Of a stretch of DNA of 64,000 bases, positions 9,501 through 19,359 are shown piece by piece; the first letter of the stretch is position 1, and every line of letters begins with the position of its first letter. The DNA is taken from contig PBSM01000191.1 of the NCBI GenBank assembly GCA_002726245.1, positions 1-64,000 on the forward strand. The letters run 5' to 3'. The stretch comes from Planctomycetaceae bacterium. GTDB lineage: Bacteria > Planctomycetota > Planctomycetia > Pirellulales > Pirellulaceae. The notes beneath the pieces were generated by a model. The model was not told the origin of the DNA. It ran no database searches and saw only the letters and a list, made by a program, of their open reading frames with translations. The translations under genes and the position numbers were made by a program.

Positions 9501-9772
9501 TTTGCGACCCGGCAGTTTGGCGGCGCGTCCAACCCACGTTTCATCGACATGAGTCAACTCGGCTTCTTCGGTGCCTGGCATACCTGGGGACGCGACTTCA
9601 CCGTTTATCATCTCACGTGCACTTCGTCGTACCCGGCGGAGGCATCAGCACCGACGACACGCATTGGCTGGCTTCGCCCGACAACTTTCTGATTCCCGCC
9701 CAGGCCGCCTCGGTCATGTACCGCGCCAAGTTCCGCGACGCCCTGAAAGCAGACGGATGCAGGCCGTCATAA
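9501..9772 (+). pseudogene. IS91-family (Y2) transposase remnant
   Basis: Directly after the sirtuin stop, frame 0 reads FFGAWHTWGRDFTVYH and, after one missing base near 9612, frame 2 continues HVHFVVPGGGIS, then THWLASPDNFLIPAQA and a final FRDALKADG. The repaired YHPHVHF-VVPGGG is the HxH (HUH-type) motif of IS91-like transposases, followed by their usual RW...FFLPVxxLS-like block. Both the N-terminal zinc-binding part and the C-terminal catalytic tyrosines are missing, so this is a dead internal fragment. It shows past insertion of a rolling-circle element. Confidence 0.65.
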
Positions 9773-9805
9773 GGAGAGGATTCTTGCGCGAATCCAAAGA
9801 CCGAA

Positions 9806-10924
9806 CTACGTTATCCGCGACTCACCCGTCAGACGGCGGACGATCTCGCGTCGGTCGCCGGTCTCGGCCAGGATCGTGGCCTGACGATCTGCCCAGCTTG
9901 GACCGTTGGCGATCGTTTGGACTCGCTGCAGTTCATCGACGCAGTTCAAAGCTTCCGCGGTCGGGAGCAACCAGCGGATCAGGCTTTCGACGATCTTGCC
10001 AGCGGGTTGCACTTCGTGTGTGTAAGAGTTGACGAGCTGTGCTTGCGTTCCAAATCTCGCGGCTCGCCATTTGTTTTGCCGCACCATCATCGGATGGCAG
10101 TCGTGTTGATAGGTTCCTTCGTCGATCTCGTCAGACAACGCTTGAACCAAACACTGAACCAAAGCCGCGATTGCCAACGTCTCGTCCAAGTTGCCTGGCA
10201 TATCACAGACGCGTACTTCAACCGTTCCGAAGTTATGATGCGGTCGCACGTCCCACCAGATTTCTCGGATTGTGTTGATAAAGCCCGTATCGACCATGTG
10301 ATTCACAAGCCAAACGTATTCGCTCCAGTTTCGCATCAGCGTTGGCAAACCAGCGGTCGGAAGTCCCTCCATCACCTTGGATCGATGCGACTGCAGGCCG
10401 GTGGAACGATTCTCCCAGAATGGGCTGCTGCAAGTGAGGGCGAGCAACGTGGGCAGATGCTGCATGATCCGGTCGCAGATCATGACTGCCTTGTCGCCCG
10501 AATCAACTCCGACATGCACATGCAAGCCGAATGTCACCAACCGGCGAGCCATTTCTTGTAGCAAGTTGACAAGATTCTCGTAGCGGTCGTTACGTGTGAC
10601 TTGTTGCTCTCGCCATAGCGAGAAGGGATGCGTCGCTCCCCACCACAACCGCAACCCAAGTTGATCCGCGATTATCTCGATCGTTTGCAGTTTGCCGCGG
10701 AGATCGCGTTCGGCGTCGGCAACGGTGTTGCAGATTCCGGTGTTGATCTCGATCACGCATTGCATCAACTCCGGCTTGAAGGCCGAGCCAGCATTGTCGG
10801 GTAACGCTGCCAGTACATCTTCGATCGCGCTGGTGAGTTCCATCGACTTGCCGTCTACGAGCGCCAATTCCAATTCGATACCCAGCGTCGGACGATCGTT
10901 CGAGTTGAATGTGAATTTGCTCAT
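9806..10924 (-). CDS. carboxylate-amine ligase, glutamate-cysteine ligase family 2 (YbdK-like)
   Basis: A GCS2-family ATP-dependent ligase joining a carboxylate (often glutamate) to an amine. Cytosolic, 372 residues from ATG 10924, chosen because GAGG lies five bases upstream; the frame extends to a GTG at 10954 without added homology. Motifs: LGIELELALVDG at the start, PELMQCVIEINTG, FGLHVHVGVDSGDKA and VRPHHNFGTVEVRVCDMP, which together mark the family. The true substrate cannot be inferred: YbdK has weak glutamate-cysteine activity, while relatives act in natural-product or peptide ligation. It begins 23 bases after the stop of the M20 gene, so it is the last gene of a three-gene minus-strand operon. 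Confidence 0.9.
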   Translation of the reverse strand: MSKFTFNSNDRPTLGIELELALVDGKSMELTSAIEDVLAALPDNAGSAFKPELMQCVIEINTGICNTVADAERDLRGKLQTIEIIADQLGLRLWWGATHPFSLWREQQVTRNDRYENLVNLLQEMARRLVTFGLHVHVGVDSGDKAVMICDRIMQHLPTLLALTCSSPFWENRSTGLQSHRSKVMEGLPTAGLPTLMRNWSEYVWLVNHMVDTGFINTIREIWWDVRPHHNFGTVEVRVCDMPGNLDETLAIAALVQCLVQALSDEIDEGTYQHDCHPMMVRQNKWRAARFGTQAQLVNSYTHEVQPAGKIVESLIRWLLPTAEALNCVDELQRVQTIANGPSWADRQATILAETGDRREIVRRLTGESRIT

Positions 10925-10947
10925 GTTTCCTCGACCCTCTCTCAAAG

Positions 10948-12201
10948 TCACCACGTACCTGACGCTTGATTCGCCTCAATTCGCCGCTTACGATCCGGGT
11001 CCGCCAGATAGATGGCTGCTCTTGCCAAGATCTTCGCGCCGATGCGAAGAGCTTCTTCGTCGATGTCGAAGGTTGGTGTGTGCAAACTCGAGCCGCCATA
11101 TCGATCGGACGAACATCCGAGTCGGAACATCGCCGTCGGGACTTTGGCACCATAGAACGCGAAGTCTTCGCTCCCCATACTTGGCCGTTCGATTTCTTCC
11201 AGGCCATCGGAGCCGAGTACTTCGCGTCCCGCGTGCCGCAGAACACCAACCAATCCGGAGTCGTTAACCACCGAGTTACAACCAAGTCCGAAATGGACGT
11301 CGATTTTGGTATCGGTCGTGCTTCCGATTCCCGAAGCGATTCGGCAGATGTGTTCCATCGTGTCTCGTCGCACGACGCGATCTAAAGCTCTAATTGTTCC
11401 ACGCAAGGTAACTTCCTCTGGAATCACGTTCGCCGTGTCACCTCCGACCAATTGTCCGATCGTCACGACAGCCGCATTCTGGCTGTCTGTGACACGAGGA
11501 ATGTACAAGTACAACGCGTTGACGAGTTGAGCAGCCGCCGCGATTGGATCGTTCGCTTCGTGCGGCCGCGCCGCGTGACCGCCGCGGCCTGTGATTCGAA
11601 TGTGCATCTCATCGCAGTTTGCGGTCAGCACTCCCTCGCGAAGGCCGATTCGACCGACTTGGCGCGTGGGATCAACGTGGATCGCGACAACACTCGTTAC
11701 GTCGTCGAGCGCGCCTGCTTCGATCATCTGCTTTGCCCCGCCGCACGTCTCTTCCGCGGGCTGGAAGATCCCACGTAATTGCACAGCCCAGGGAAGCTGC
11801 CCCTGATCCGACAGCCGTTTGACGGCGGTTATTGCACCGAACACAGTCGCGGTATGTGCGTCGTGCCCGCAGGCGTGCATGATGCCATCGTTCCGGCTAC
11901 GATACTCGACCTGCTTCGCGTCGTGAATCCGCAACGCATCGATGTCGGCTCGAAGGGCGATGAACTCAGAACTGTCTGGCTGGCTATCCGCAATGATCCC
12001 GCAGCCCTCAGGCCCCATGCGTTGCGTAAACCCCCGATCGTCAAGCTGTTGATACAGATGCAGCGTCGTGTCACGTTCTTCGCCCGAGAGTTCGGGATGC
12101 GCGTGGAGATGACGGCGAATCTCAACGAGCGTCTGGAAGTGCTCGTCGATCGTGCGGTCTAAAGACTCTCGCCAGTCAGTCGGGCATGGGTTAGTCGCCA
12201 T
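10948..12201 (-). CDS. M20 family metal-dependent amidohydrolase (hippurate/N-acyl-amino-acid type)
   Basis: A cytosolic zinc hydrolase removing the acyl group from N-acyl amino acids or related amides (HipO/AbgB/ILL-like). The 417-residue protein shows HACGHDAH (109-116) for the first metal site, FQPAEETCGGAKQMIEAG with the catalytic Glu, GRGGHAARPHEANDPI at the dimerisation-domain entrance, and PSMGSEDFAFY near the C-terminus. No signal peptide is seen. Its start overlaps the end of the upstream membrane-protein gene by 11 bases and the ligase starts just downstream. The amide hydrolase and amide ligase pairing suggests handling of a shared gamma-glutamyl or N-acyl compound, but that is inference. 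Confidence 0.92.
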   Translation of the reverse strand: MATNPCPTDWRESLDRTIDEHFQTLVEIRRHLHAHPELSGEERDTTLHLYQQLDDRGFTQRMGPEGCGIIADSQPDSSEFIALRADIDALRIHDAKQVEYRSRNDGIMHACGHDAHTATVFGAITAVKRLSDQGQLPWAVQLRGIFQPAEETCGGAKQMIEAGALDDVTSVVAIHVDPTRQVGRIGLREGVLTANCDEMHIRITGRGGHAARPHEANDPIAAAAQLVNALYLYIPRVTDSQNAAVVTIGQLVGGDTANVIPEEVTLRGTIRALDRVVRRDTMEHICRIASGIGSTTDTKIDVHFGLGCNSVVNDSGLVGVLRHAGREVLGSDGLEEIERPSMGSEDFAFYGAKVPTAMFRLGCSSDRYGGSSLHTPTFDIDEEALRIGAKILARAAIYLADPDRKRRIEANQASGTW

Positions 12202-12487
12202 CGAATTCGTCGAGCGATTCTTCGTGAAGGATTCGCGTTAACAAGCGTCCCCACACAAGATAATGAAAAGTCATGATCCCACCGAACAGCAGGCCTCCAA
12301 TGACCAACACGAGCCCAATGAAGCCCGGCAAGATTATCAAGAAGCTGGACAGCAGGAAGCCGATGATGACGAGCATCACAACGGCCGATGCGGAGCTGCG
12401 GGATCGCGGCGGCTCGGGCTTGGCGGGATGTTCCAGCTTGTTCGTTGAATTCACTGCGTTTTCGCGTTCATGTGGCTTCGCGTTCAT
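12191..12487 (-). CDS. small membrane protein, 98 aa
   Basis: Start ATG 12487 is supported by GGGGAG about six bases upstream; the frame is open to 12691 but without a plausible earlier start. A charged Pro/Ser/Arg-rich N-terminus of about 35 residues is followed by a long hydrophobic block (VVMLVIIGFLLSSFLIILPG then LVLVIGGLLFGGIMTFHYLVW), i.e. two membrane helices joined by a Pro-Gly turn, and an acidic tail ending in DEFDGD. No family is recognised. It is the first gene of the operon with the M20 hydrolase and GCS2 ligase, perhaps an anchor or small transporter-like partner. Confidence 0.6.
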   Translation of the reverse strand: MNAKPHERENAVNSTNKLEHPAKPEPPRSRSSASAVVMLVIIGFLLSSFLIILPGFIGLVLVIGGLLFGGIMTFHYLVWGRLLTRILHEESLDEFDGD

Positions 12488-12658
12488 TGAGGCTCCCCGT
12501 TCACCGCGATTGCTGAGTTCACCACGACGCGGCGCGGTTTCGTAGACTGCTAAGTACAGAACCCATTCTACTGGACGAGCTGTGGAGCGACTAGATTCCT
12601 GCGGAGCGTGCAGTCGCCTGGTATTTGCATACACTGCTAGTCGCATACACAGTGGACC

Positions 12659-14281
12659 TTGCTGTTGCGCGACGTGTATGAGATGATTCAAGCAGGGGCA
12701 TTCGGCTTCTCTTTTGGTAGCACTCTCCAGGTGAACGCCTCACAACCAATTCGCGTCCTGCTCATTGAGGACAACCAAGCCGATGCCGTCGTCGTCCGCG
12801 AAACGCTACGAGACGCCGCGCCGAATGGCTTCCAGGTTGAGACAGTCGATCGGCTCGAACCGGGGTTGGCGTTGCTTGATCAACAGCACTTCGATCTCGT
12901 TTTGCTTGACTTGACGCTGCCCGATTCGCACGGCATCGAGACTTTCGATCGAGTGCGTTCGCGGGCTGAGGTCGCCATCGTCGTCCTGTCTGGGAACTCC
13001 AACGATCGACTTGCCTTGGAAGCGCTCGAACACGGTGCTCAAGACTACCTCGTCAAAGGAACCATCCCGGCAGAAGCGCTGGTCAGGCTGTTGCGCAACG
13101 CCGTCACTCGCTTTCGCATGCAGGCTGATCTACTTGCGAGCGAGCAGCGACTTCGCGTGTTGTCGGAGCAGCTTCCCGCGATCCTGTGGACGACCGACGG
13201 CGACTTGCGAATCACATCGGCGCGGGGGCGAGGAATGGGTTCGTTGGGACTCCGGGAGCGAGAGGTCATCGGACAAACCGTCGCAGAGTTCCTCCAGGCG
13301 GCGAACTCGCGGAAAGCGGCAGTAGCGCCGCACGAACGCGCGCTCGAGGGCAAGTCTCAGACCTCGCAGTTGCATTGGGGTGGGCACTGGTACCACGCGC
13401 ATGTCGAGCCGTTGTTGAACGCGTCCGACGACATCGCGGGGACGATTGGAGTGGCGCTGGACGTAACAAACGAACACCGGTTGGAACGCGACGTGCAAGC
13501 GGCACACCGGATCCAACAGCACTTGTTGCCTGCGGAGTCACCGAAGATACGCGGCTTTGACATTTCGGGCGCGTGCTACGCGGCGGAGCATTGTAGCGGT
13601 GACTTCTTTGATTACATCCCGATGGTAGGATGCAGGTTGGCGGTTGTGTTAGCCGACGTCTCCGGCCATGGATTCGGTCCAGCGATCGTGGCGGCAACGA
13701 TTCGGTCCTATCTGCGTACGGCTGCGGTGCTCGGAAACCAGGTGCACGAGATGCTAGCGCTTGGCAATCGTTTGCTTGCTAACGACGGCGACGCGAGTCC
13801 CTTCGCCAGCGCGTTTACGGTCAGCCTCGATTCGCGAGCGAGGTCGATCCAGTTTTCGAGCGCGGGACATCCGGCATATCTGTTGCGGGAGACCGGCACT
13901 GTCGAGAAGCTGGAGACGCAATGCGTGCCAATCGGTGTGAGAGACGACGAAGTCTTTCCGCTCTCACGCGTGATGAAGTTTCACAAAGGGGACATCTTGA
14001 TGATTGCAAGCGATGGCGTCTTCGAGACCCGCAGACCCGACAAAGAGTTCCTCGGCGTCGATCGCGTCCTCGACGTCGTGCGTGAACATCAAGCCTGTTC
14101 TGCCGCTGAGATCGTCAACGGCGTTTATCGTGTCGCTTGCGACTTCGCCGGAACAACTCAATTGCATGACGACGTCACCGTCGTGATCGTCAAGGGAGTA
14201 TCGCGCCGGCGCAAGACGCAACCAAGCGGCGATACCGTCAATTGGCCCGCTGATCTCGAACCGCCAGACGATGACGATTAG
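12659..14281 (+). CDS. response regulator with PAS-like and SpoIIE/RsbU-type PP2C phosphatase domains
   Basis: A signalling output protein: phosphorylation of the receiver is expected to control a serine phosphatase acting on an anti-anti-sigma factor or similar target. Residues about 30-145 form a receiver with acidic pair in LLIEDNQAD, phospho-acceptor Asp in LVLLDLTLPD and Lys in YLVKGT. About 165-270 resemble a PAS fold (LRVLSEQLPAILWTTDGDL). About 285-520 form the SpoIIE domain: RIQQHLLPAESP, SGDFFDYI, VLADVSGHGFGPA, SAGHPAYLL, IASDGVFETR and LHDDVTVVIVK. The start is uncertain; TTG 12659 and ATG 12683 are in frame. It is divergent from the membrane-protein operon. No cognate histidine kinase is adjacent. 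Confidence 0.92.
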   Translation: MLLRDVYEMIQAGAFGFSFGSTLQVNASQPIRVLLIEDNQADAVVVRETLRDAAPNGFQVETVDRLEPGLALLDQQHFDLVLLDLTLPDSHGIETFDRVRSRAEVAIVVLSGNSNDRLALEALEHGAQDYLVKGTIPAEALVRLLRNAVTRFRMQADLLASEQRLRVLSEQLPAILWTTDGDLRITSARGRGMGSLGLREREVIGQTVAEFLQAANSRKAAVAPHERALEGKSQTSQLHWGGHWYHAHVEPLLNASDDIAGTIGVALDVTNEHRLERDVQAAHRIQQHLLPAESPKIRGFDISGACYAAEHCSGDFFDYIPMVGCRLAVVLADVSGHGFGPAIVAATIRSYLRTAAVLGNQVHEMLALGNRLLANDGDASPFASAFTVSLDSRARSIQFSSAGHPAYLLRETGTVEKLETQCVPIGVRDDEVFPLSRVMKFHKGDILMIASDGVFETRRPDKEFLGVDRVLDVVREHQACSAAEIVNGVYRVACDFAGTTQLHDDVTVVIVKGVSRRRKTQPSGDTVNWPADLEPPDDDD

Positions 14282-14612
14282 CCACCGCGTCGCGACATCA
14301 TCAATGCCTCTTCACAAGCGAAGCTCAGGGATAATTGTGAGCAGTTGCCGGAGTTGCCATCCTTTTCGCACTGTGTCACAGCTGTCAGTGGACGTTGCGA
14401 CGTTTCGAGATCTAGCTCTTTTGCTGGCAGACAAGCACCCGAATGAACGCGGTCCGTGTGCGGCTGAGCTAGTAACGTGGCCAACTTGTTCGAGACAGGT
14501 GCTACGTGGCTGGCTAGTCAAGTCCAGCCCTGAGGTCGAGGCTCCGGTTCACTCCGTATGTCTGGGTGAAGCTACTCTATCTTCGTGATTACGGCGAGAC
14601 GGAGATCGGCCG
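14282..14612. other. 331-bp intergenic stretch
   Basis: This gap between two convergent genes has no complete gene. Its right end contains the short fragment described at 14539-14634. A 105-codon plus-strand frame overlapping 14271-14588 has no recognisable family and no start signal, so it is not called. No terminator with a T-tract is visible. Confidence 0.4.
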
Positions 14613-14634
14613 CTACGGCAAGGAATCCAGGTAA
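14539..14634 (+). pseudogene. fragment resembling the N-terminus of a conserved planctomycete protein
   Basis: One frame reads [19 protein letters not shown] followed by ETEIGRYG and then ends in a stop at 14632. The pattern RLRFTP...KLLxLRDxGxTEVGGFG is one I associate with the start of a conserved planctomycete protein related to JAB/MPN-like families; this is from memory and should be searched. The fragment has no start codon and runs 22 bases into the 3' end of the opposing PVC gene, so it looks like a leftover from a rearrangement. Confidence 0.3.
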
Positions 14635-17627
14635 GACAGCAGGTCCGCCAGTGCTTGGAGGTCAACCTGTTTCTCCAGTCCTTCCGGCATGAACGAGATA
14701 CCGGTGCTGCGAAGTTGCTCGATGTTGTTGCGTTGGATGATAACTTGCGTGCCGTCTGAGCGACGGATGGTGAGGCTATTCGCGTTCTCCGCCTCGATCA
14801 TACCAGTCGTGAGGCGACCGTCTTCGGTGGCGATAACATAAGCTTGGAACTGCGGCTTCACTTCGCGGTTGGGATCGAGGATGTTCAGCATCACCGCTGC
14901 TAATCCGCGGTTGCGAATGCTCTTTAAGTCGGCTCCAACACTCGTTCCGACGCCTTCCAGCTTGTGGCACGCTGAGCAAACCTTCTTGAAGACCGCCTTG
15001 CCACGTTCGCCGTCGCCTGCCGTTTTCAGTGCCGGTTGATACTGATCGATCACTTGCTGACGCTGCGGGAGAGCCGCTGACGCGAAAAGCTTGGATACGC
15101 GCGCCGCGAGCTTGGCGTCGGGATGTTTTTTGAGCAAGCCAATCCGCGCTGGATCGAGATCGCCTCGCGCGACGGAGCCTGCCTCAACGCCATCCAACAG
15201 CAAGACGATCCAGGTCGGCCGTGACATCAACGCTTCAGCCGCTCGCGCACGCAACGTCGGACTAAGTCCAGGCCATGCTTCGAGCATCAGTTCCGCCGCG
15301 GCGTGCTCTTTGAACTCGGCCAGCGATTCGAGCACGGCTGCTTGGACTTCGACAGGCTGTTGCAAGTCGAGCAGCTCGGCGAGTTGCTTCTGTACGCCAC
15401 TCAATGGCGAAAGCCGCAAGCTGCGAATCGCTTCGACGCGAGCCGTGACTGGTTTCGTGTCATCACTCGCCGCGGCTCTTGCTTGCGTGAGCAGTTCGTC
15501 GAGCAACGCACCGGCCTTGCCGCCTGCCGCGGCCAGCATCTGTTTGCGGGCATCACCTTTGAGTTGTTCAGCGAGCGCGGCGACAAGTGCTTCGGCCAGC
15601 GACTTCTCTTCGTTTGGCAGGTTACTCAAGCTCTTCAATACCGATGCGATCTCATCCTTGCGGTTGGCAGCGCCGATCTGCTTCGCGAGAGCTAATAAGA
15701 ATCCTCGACCATGCGATGACTTGCGGAACTCGCGTTCGGCAGCCGCGCCTTCCAGGACTTCGCCGCTCCCCTCGCGCAGCGAACTCAGTACCGCCAGGCG
15801 GATCCACGAGTCCGCGCCGTCCGTCAATGCGATCTTCGCTAGCGCAGCATTGCGCGCCGAGCCTCGTGCCGCCCCGAGCGAGAACGCCAGTTGATAACGA
15901 ACTCGCAGGTCATCGTCGTCTGTCATACTGCACATTCGCGCGACGATCGCGGGCGATCGCGTGGCGAACGCTTCACTCAATCGCAAAGTATGAGCGCGGA
16001 CGAGGGGAGCCGAATCGTCCAGAGCTTTCAAGACAGCCGCCTCATCCAACGCATCGAGGCCGCTCAGCGAGTACAGGGCCATCATCCTTCCTTCAGGCAG
16101 GCTGCTCGTCGATGCCAACGCTTGAAGCAGCCCGACGGCGGCGCGATCTTGTCGCTGGTAAAGCAAACGCGAAGCCGTGTCGCGATGCCAACCGTTGGGA
16201 TGCTCAATGAGCGCAACCAACTCAGCAGTTGACAGTTCGCCCAGTTTCGGAGCAGCGCGCCGCTTCAATCCTGCCGGCTCGATCCGATAGATGCGGCCAC
16301 GATCGTTCCCGCTGACGGGATCGAGAAACTCGAGAAACTCCGGTGGGAGAAACGCAGCTCCTTCGATTAGCCCGCGGTAGATATCGAGGGCGTAGAGTGT
16401 ACCGTCGGGTGCATTGGCGAATTGCACCGGCCGAGTCCAAATGTCGTGAGATGCGAGAAAATCGCGGCCTTCGTCCGCTCGGCGAGCGATAAGTCGCACT
16501 CCATTGTTCTCCAGCGTGGCACGATACACTAAATTGTTTGCGACGTCGCCAACGATCAAGTTGCCTTGGTACTCTGCTGGCCAGGCGTCTCCGCGATAGA
16601 TCGTGATACCGGTGGCGCCGGTAAAGAATCCGAAGGGCTTGCCGCCCTCGTCCGACCCACGAAACTTGCCGGTCTTACGAAGTCGCGTTCGCAGTTCACG
16701 CCACGGTTCGGCCTTGCTAATGCGATACAACTTGGTGAACTTGCCTTCGGGAGCGATATCGACCGCAACAGCCGGAGCTTGTAGCTGCGGGTTGCGAGCC
16801 ACATAGCGATCGTCGTACATCAGCATCTGCGCAGGAACGCTGTTCGAGCAAACAAACTTGTTGCCCCAGTTGTCCATGCTCATGCCATGCTGCCCGCCGC
16901 CGCTGGTCAACTCAAACTTGCTCGTGTCGCGGGGATCAAAGATGAACCCGCGTCCTCGAACCGATACGGCTTGCACATCTGGCTTGTCGGCGATGCGAAT
17001 GTCACCACCCGACAAATTGGTCGAGAAATGTATTCGATTGTCGAAGCCCCAGCGGAAAGAATTCAAGTGCGCTTCGCCGGCCTCGTCGGAACCAAAGCCG
17101 GTGAAGACGACCCTCCGATCATCCGCTTTGCCATCGCCATCGGTATCTTTCACGTGCAGCAGGTCGGGCGAGTCCCCAACGAACACGCCGCCGTCCCAGC
17201 AGGCAACCGCCGTCGGGTACGTGAGTTCATCGAGAAACAAGGTGCTTTTCTCGTAGGTGCCGTCATCGTCGGTGTCTTCCAGTAGTCGGATTGTCCCCTT
17301 GCCGATGAAGCCTTCGACTGCGTAGCCGTTGTACGGAGGCAGCTCGACAACGTACATGCGTCCGTTCTCATCGAAGTCGATCGCTACTGGATCGCGCACC
17401 AACGGTTCGGCAGCGACCAACGACACACGAAACCCGTCGCTAACCTTGATCGATTGGCGCGACTCTTCCGGCGTCTTCGGAGGTATCTTCGGGAGCTTCG
17501 CCGCCAGCTCGGCGATCGTTTGTTCCTTGTTTGGCTCGGCAGCAGACGCTTGGCCGGTGGCAGCTAGAGGGAGCGCGCATGCGACGATTGCGGTGACGAT
17601 CACGAGCTGGGTATTAGGCATCGGCAT
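14613..17627 (-). CDS. PVC-type heme-binding membrane-anchored dehydrogenase with HEAT repeats (second copy)
   Basis: A second exported propeller-HEAT-cytochrome protein, 1004 residues. Signal peptide: [18 protein letters not shown], cleavage near ASA. Propeller about 55-450 ([54 protein letters not shown]), HEAT-like helices about 455-850, cytochrome c with CSACH at 884-888 and a distal ISFMPEG. It differs strongly from the copy at 3860-6907, so it is a separate paralogue. ATG 17627 has AAGG a few bases upstream; ATG 17621 is an alternative. It is not in a tight operon: the next gene on this strand starts 244 bases upstream. Confidence 0.9.
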   Translation of the reverse strand: MPMPNTQLVIVTAIVACALPLAATGQASAAEPNKEQTIAELAAKLPKIPPKTPEESRQSIKVSDGFRVSLVAAEPLVRDPVAIDFDENGRMYVVELPPYNGYAVEGFIGKGTIRLLEDTDDDGTYEKSTLFLDELTYPTAVACWDGGVFVGDSPDLLHVKDTDGDGKADDRRVVFTGFGSDEAGEAHLNSFRWGFDNRIHFSTNLSGGDIRIADKPDVQAVSVRGRGFIFDPRDTSKFELTSGGGQHGMSMDNWGNKFVCSNSVPAQMLMYDDRYVARNPQLQAPAVAVDIAPEGKFTKLYRISKAEPWRELRTRLRKTGKFRGSDEGGKPFGFFTGATGITIYRGDAWPAEYQGNLIVGDVANNLVYRATLENNGVRLIARRADEGRDFLASHDIWTRPVQFANAPDGTLYALDIYRGLIEGAAFLPPEFLEFLDPVSGNDRGRIYRIEPAGLKRRAAPKLGELSTAELVALIEHPNGWHRDTASRLLYQRQDRAAVGLLQALASTSSLPEGRMMALYSLSGLDALDEAAVLKALDDSAPLVRAHTLRLSEAFATRSPAIVARMCSMTDDDDLRVRYQLAFSLGAARGSARNAALAKIALTDGADSWIRLAVLSSLREGSGEVLEGAAAEREFRKSSHGRGFLLALAKQIGAANRKDEIASVLKSLSNLPNEEKSLAEALVAALAEQLKGDARKQMLAAAGGKAGALLDELLTQARAAASDDTKPVTARVEAIRSLRLSPLSGVQKQLAELLDLQQPVEVQAAVLESLAEFKEHAAAELMLEAWPGLSPTLRARAAEALMSRPTWIVLLLDGVEAGSVARGDLDPARIGLLKKHPDAKLAARVSKLFASAALPQRQQVIDQYQPALKTAGDGERGKAVFKKVCSACHKLEGVGTSVGADLKSIRNRGLAAVMLNILDPNREVKPQFQAYVIATEDGRLTTGMIEAENANSLTIRRSDGTQVIIQRNNIEQLRSTGISFMPEGLEKQVDLQALADLLSYLDSLP

Positions 17628-17871
17628 GTGGCCTTACTATGGATCGCGAGGTTAACGTGACGACAGGCATGAGCTAAGTATAGCTAACGCTCAGCCGGGT
17701 TTCTGCGAAGCCACGCGCGTCCGCCGCAACCAATTTGCGGCGATGGATCGTGGCGATTCATTGGTCAACTGTTCAAATGTCGGCAGGTATTGTCGGAGTC
17801 GCGCCGGATTGCGAGCATACATCGGGACGGTGAAGTGCAAGTCTGACGATTACCGGTGGCCTGGCCATCCT

Positions 17872-19152
17872 CTATCGATCCGAGTTCAGTTTGTTCGACG
17901 CCGGGAGCGGCGGCAGTGGCATCAATGCAGGGCTGCGTCCGGTGTCCGGGCGAGTGAACGGTGTACCATAGCCTGTGTAGCCGGGGATGAATCCGCCGTG
18001 CGAAAGAAAGAACTGACCGTTTTCGACACCCATGAATCGGTCGAGCCGATCGGCCTTCCCTGTTGGATCGTGACTGAACTTTGCAGTTGTGACCTCGCTC
18101 CATGTGCCGGCGGCGTCGCGGATCCACTGGTTTCCATAAAGGGCTTTGCGGACGACATGACCATTCCGACCAACGAAGTTCTCGCTGAAGCTATAAAGAC
18201 CTCGCATATACTTGCCTTCCTTGGGTGCCTTCCAACTTGAAATCAGCATCCATTCGTTCTTATCGGGGCGAAAGTAATAGCCTGCGAAGATCGTATGCGT
18301 TTCATCGACGGGCTCCGCGGTGACGAGGAAACGTTGACTTTCGCCAGTCTTCCAGGAAAACTTCAGGTGGCTGTGGCCGCCCGTTCCCTCATTGCCAAAG
18401 CTTCCCGAGTAAACGCCTTCGCCCTTATCGATCAAAGTGACACGGTTCTCGCCCGCGACCTTGTTGCGATCGACCGCTTCGCCGCCGCTGTCCCAAACAC
18501 TGAAGATGATTCGCCGTTCGGTCGGGCTGTTGACCTGCATGCCAAAATAGCCGCGATGCCAACCGCAAGCCATGTAGTAGGTCCAGAGCGGGTCTTCGAT
18601 ACCGGTCATCTCGCAATAGAACGCGGAGACTTTCACTTCGCGCGGGACAGGATAAGCGAGGTGTACGGACGCAGCGTTGCGGCGAGGCTTCAGGTTGAAG
18701 TGAGCGTCCTCGATCGCCGAGCCGTCCAAAACAAGCGACTCAACGTCAACGATTAATTGGACCGCCTCGTCCAGAGACTCCAGCGTGAACGATTGATAAC
18801 CTTCCTTCGCAATCTCATAGTCGCCGAACTCCACTCTCATCTCGCCAGCGTTGTCGCCCTCGACGCGAACTTCTCTCGACTGCCCCGCGATCGTCAGCTT
18901 GAGCCGCGATGTCACATCCTGTTTGATGCGTAGAATGAGTGCGGCCTGAAGCGTGCCGTCTTGCTTCAATTCCCCGAACCAAACGACTTTGGTCTTTGGA
19001 TCGCGCCAGTTTGTGACGCCCTTGTCCGCTGAAACTCGCGCGCCGCCCGCGTCAGGTTCGAGATAGGCGGTTGATGCTGGCACGCGAAGCTCCGCGCGCA
19101 GGGAACTCCAGGCGAAGCCGATCGTAACGAGTAAGGTAAGCGTTTTGAGCAT
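17872..19152 (-). CDS. secreted DUF3472 protein with N-terminal DUF5077 domain
   Basis: An exported protein of unknown biochemical role. ATG 19152 begins a clean signal peptide (LKTLTLLVTIGFAWSSLRA); the frame continues upstream to 19269 without sense. Residues about 20-125 match the DUF5077 carbohydrate-binding-like pattern (VPASTAYLEPDAGGARVS, LTIAGQSREVRVEG). The rest is DUF3472: MTGIEDPLWTYYMACGWHRG, FGMQVNSPTERRIIFSVWDSG, GYYFRPDKNEWMLISSWKAP. These domains co-occur in polysaccharide-degrading bacteria, so glycan binding is plausible but not shown. The gene stands alone on the minus strand. Confidence 0.85.
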   Translation of the reverse strand: MLKTLTLLVTIGFAWSSLRAELRVPASTAYLEPDAGGARVSADKGVTNWRDPKTKVVWFGELKQDGTLQAALILRIKQDVTSRLKLTIAGQSREVRVEGDNAGEMRVEFGDYEIAKEGYQSFTLESLDEAVQLIVDVESLVLDGSAIEDAHFNLKPRRNAASVHLAYPVPREVKVSAFYCEMTGIEDPLWTYYMACGWHRGYFGMQVNSPTERRIIFSVWDSGGEAVDRNKVAGENRVTLIDKGEGVYSGSFGNEGTGGHSHLKFSWKTGESQRFLVTAEPVDETHTIFAGYYFRPDKNEWMLISSWKAPKEGKYMRGLYSFSENFVGRNGHVVRKALYGNQWIRDAAGTWSEVTTAKFSHDPTGKADRLDRFMGVENGQFFLSHGGFIPGYTGYGTPFTRPDTGRSPALMPLPPLPASNKLNSDR

Positions 19153-19281
19153 CGGTGCGGACTTCAGTAAAGAACCTTGGACTTTGCTCAGTTTAATCCC
19201 CAAGCCATCGCACCGCATAGGCTCGGCAGCGTCTTTGTTTGCGCTGCTGAAACACACTTGGTGCAGCAATAGCTGCTGTAA

Positions 19282-19303
19282 GGAACGGCCGCTGTGCCGT
19301 TCC
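19282..19303. repeat. perfect 8-bp stem hairpin
   Basis: GGAACGGC at 19282-19289 pairs with GCCGTTCC at 19296-19303 around a 6-base loop. It lies in the short gap between the 19360-19641 gene and the DUF3472 gene, both on the minus strand. It may be a short dispersed palindrome or attenuate transcription between them. Confidence 0.4.
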
Positions 19304-19359
19304 GAGGTGTGCTGCAGAACGCCAAGGAGGACGTTCCCTGCAAAACTTGAAGACGTACT

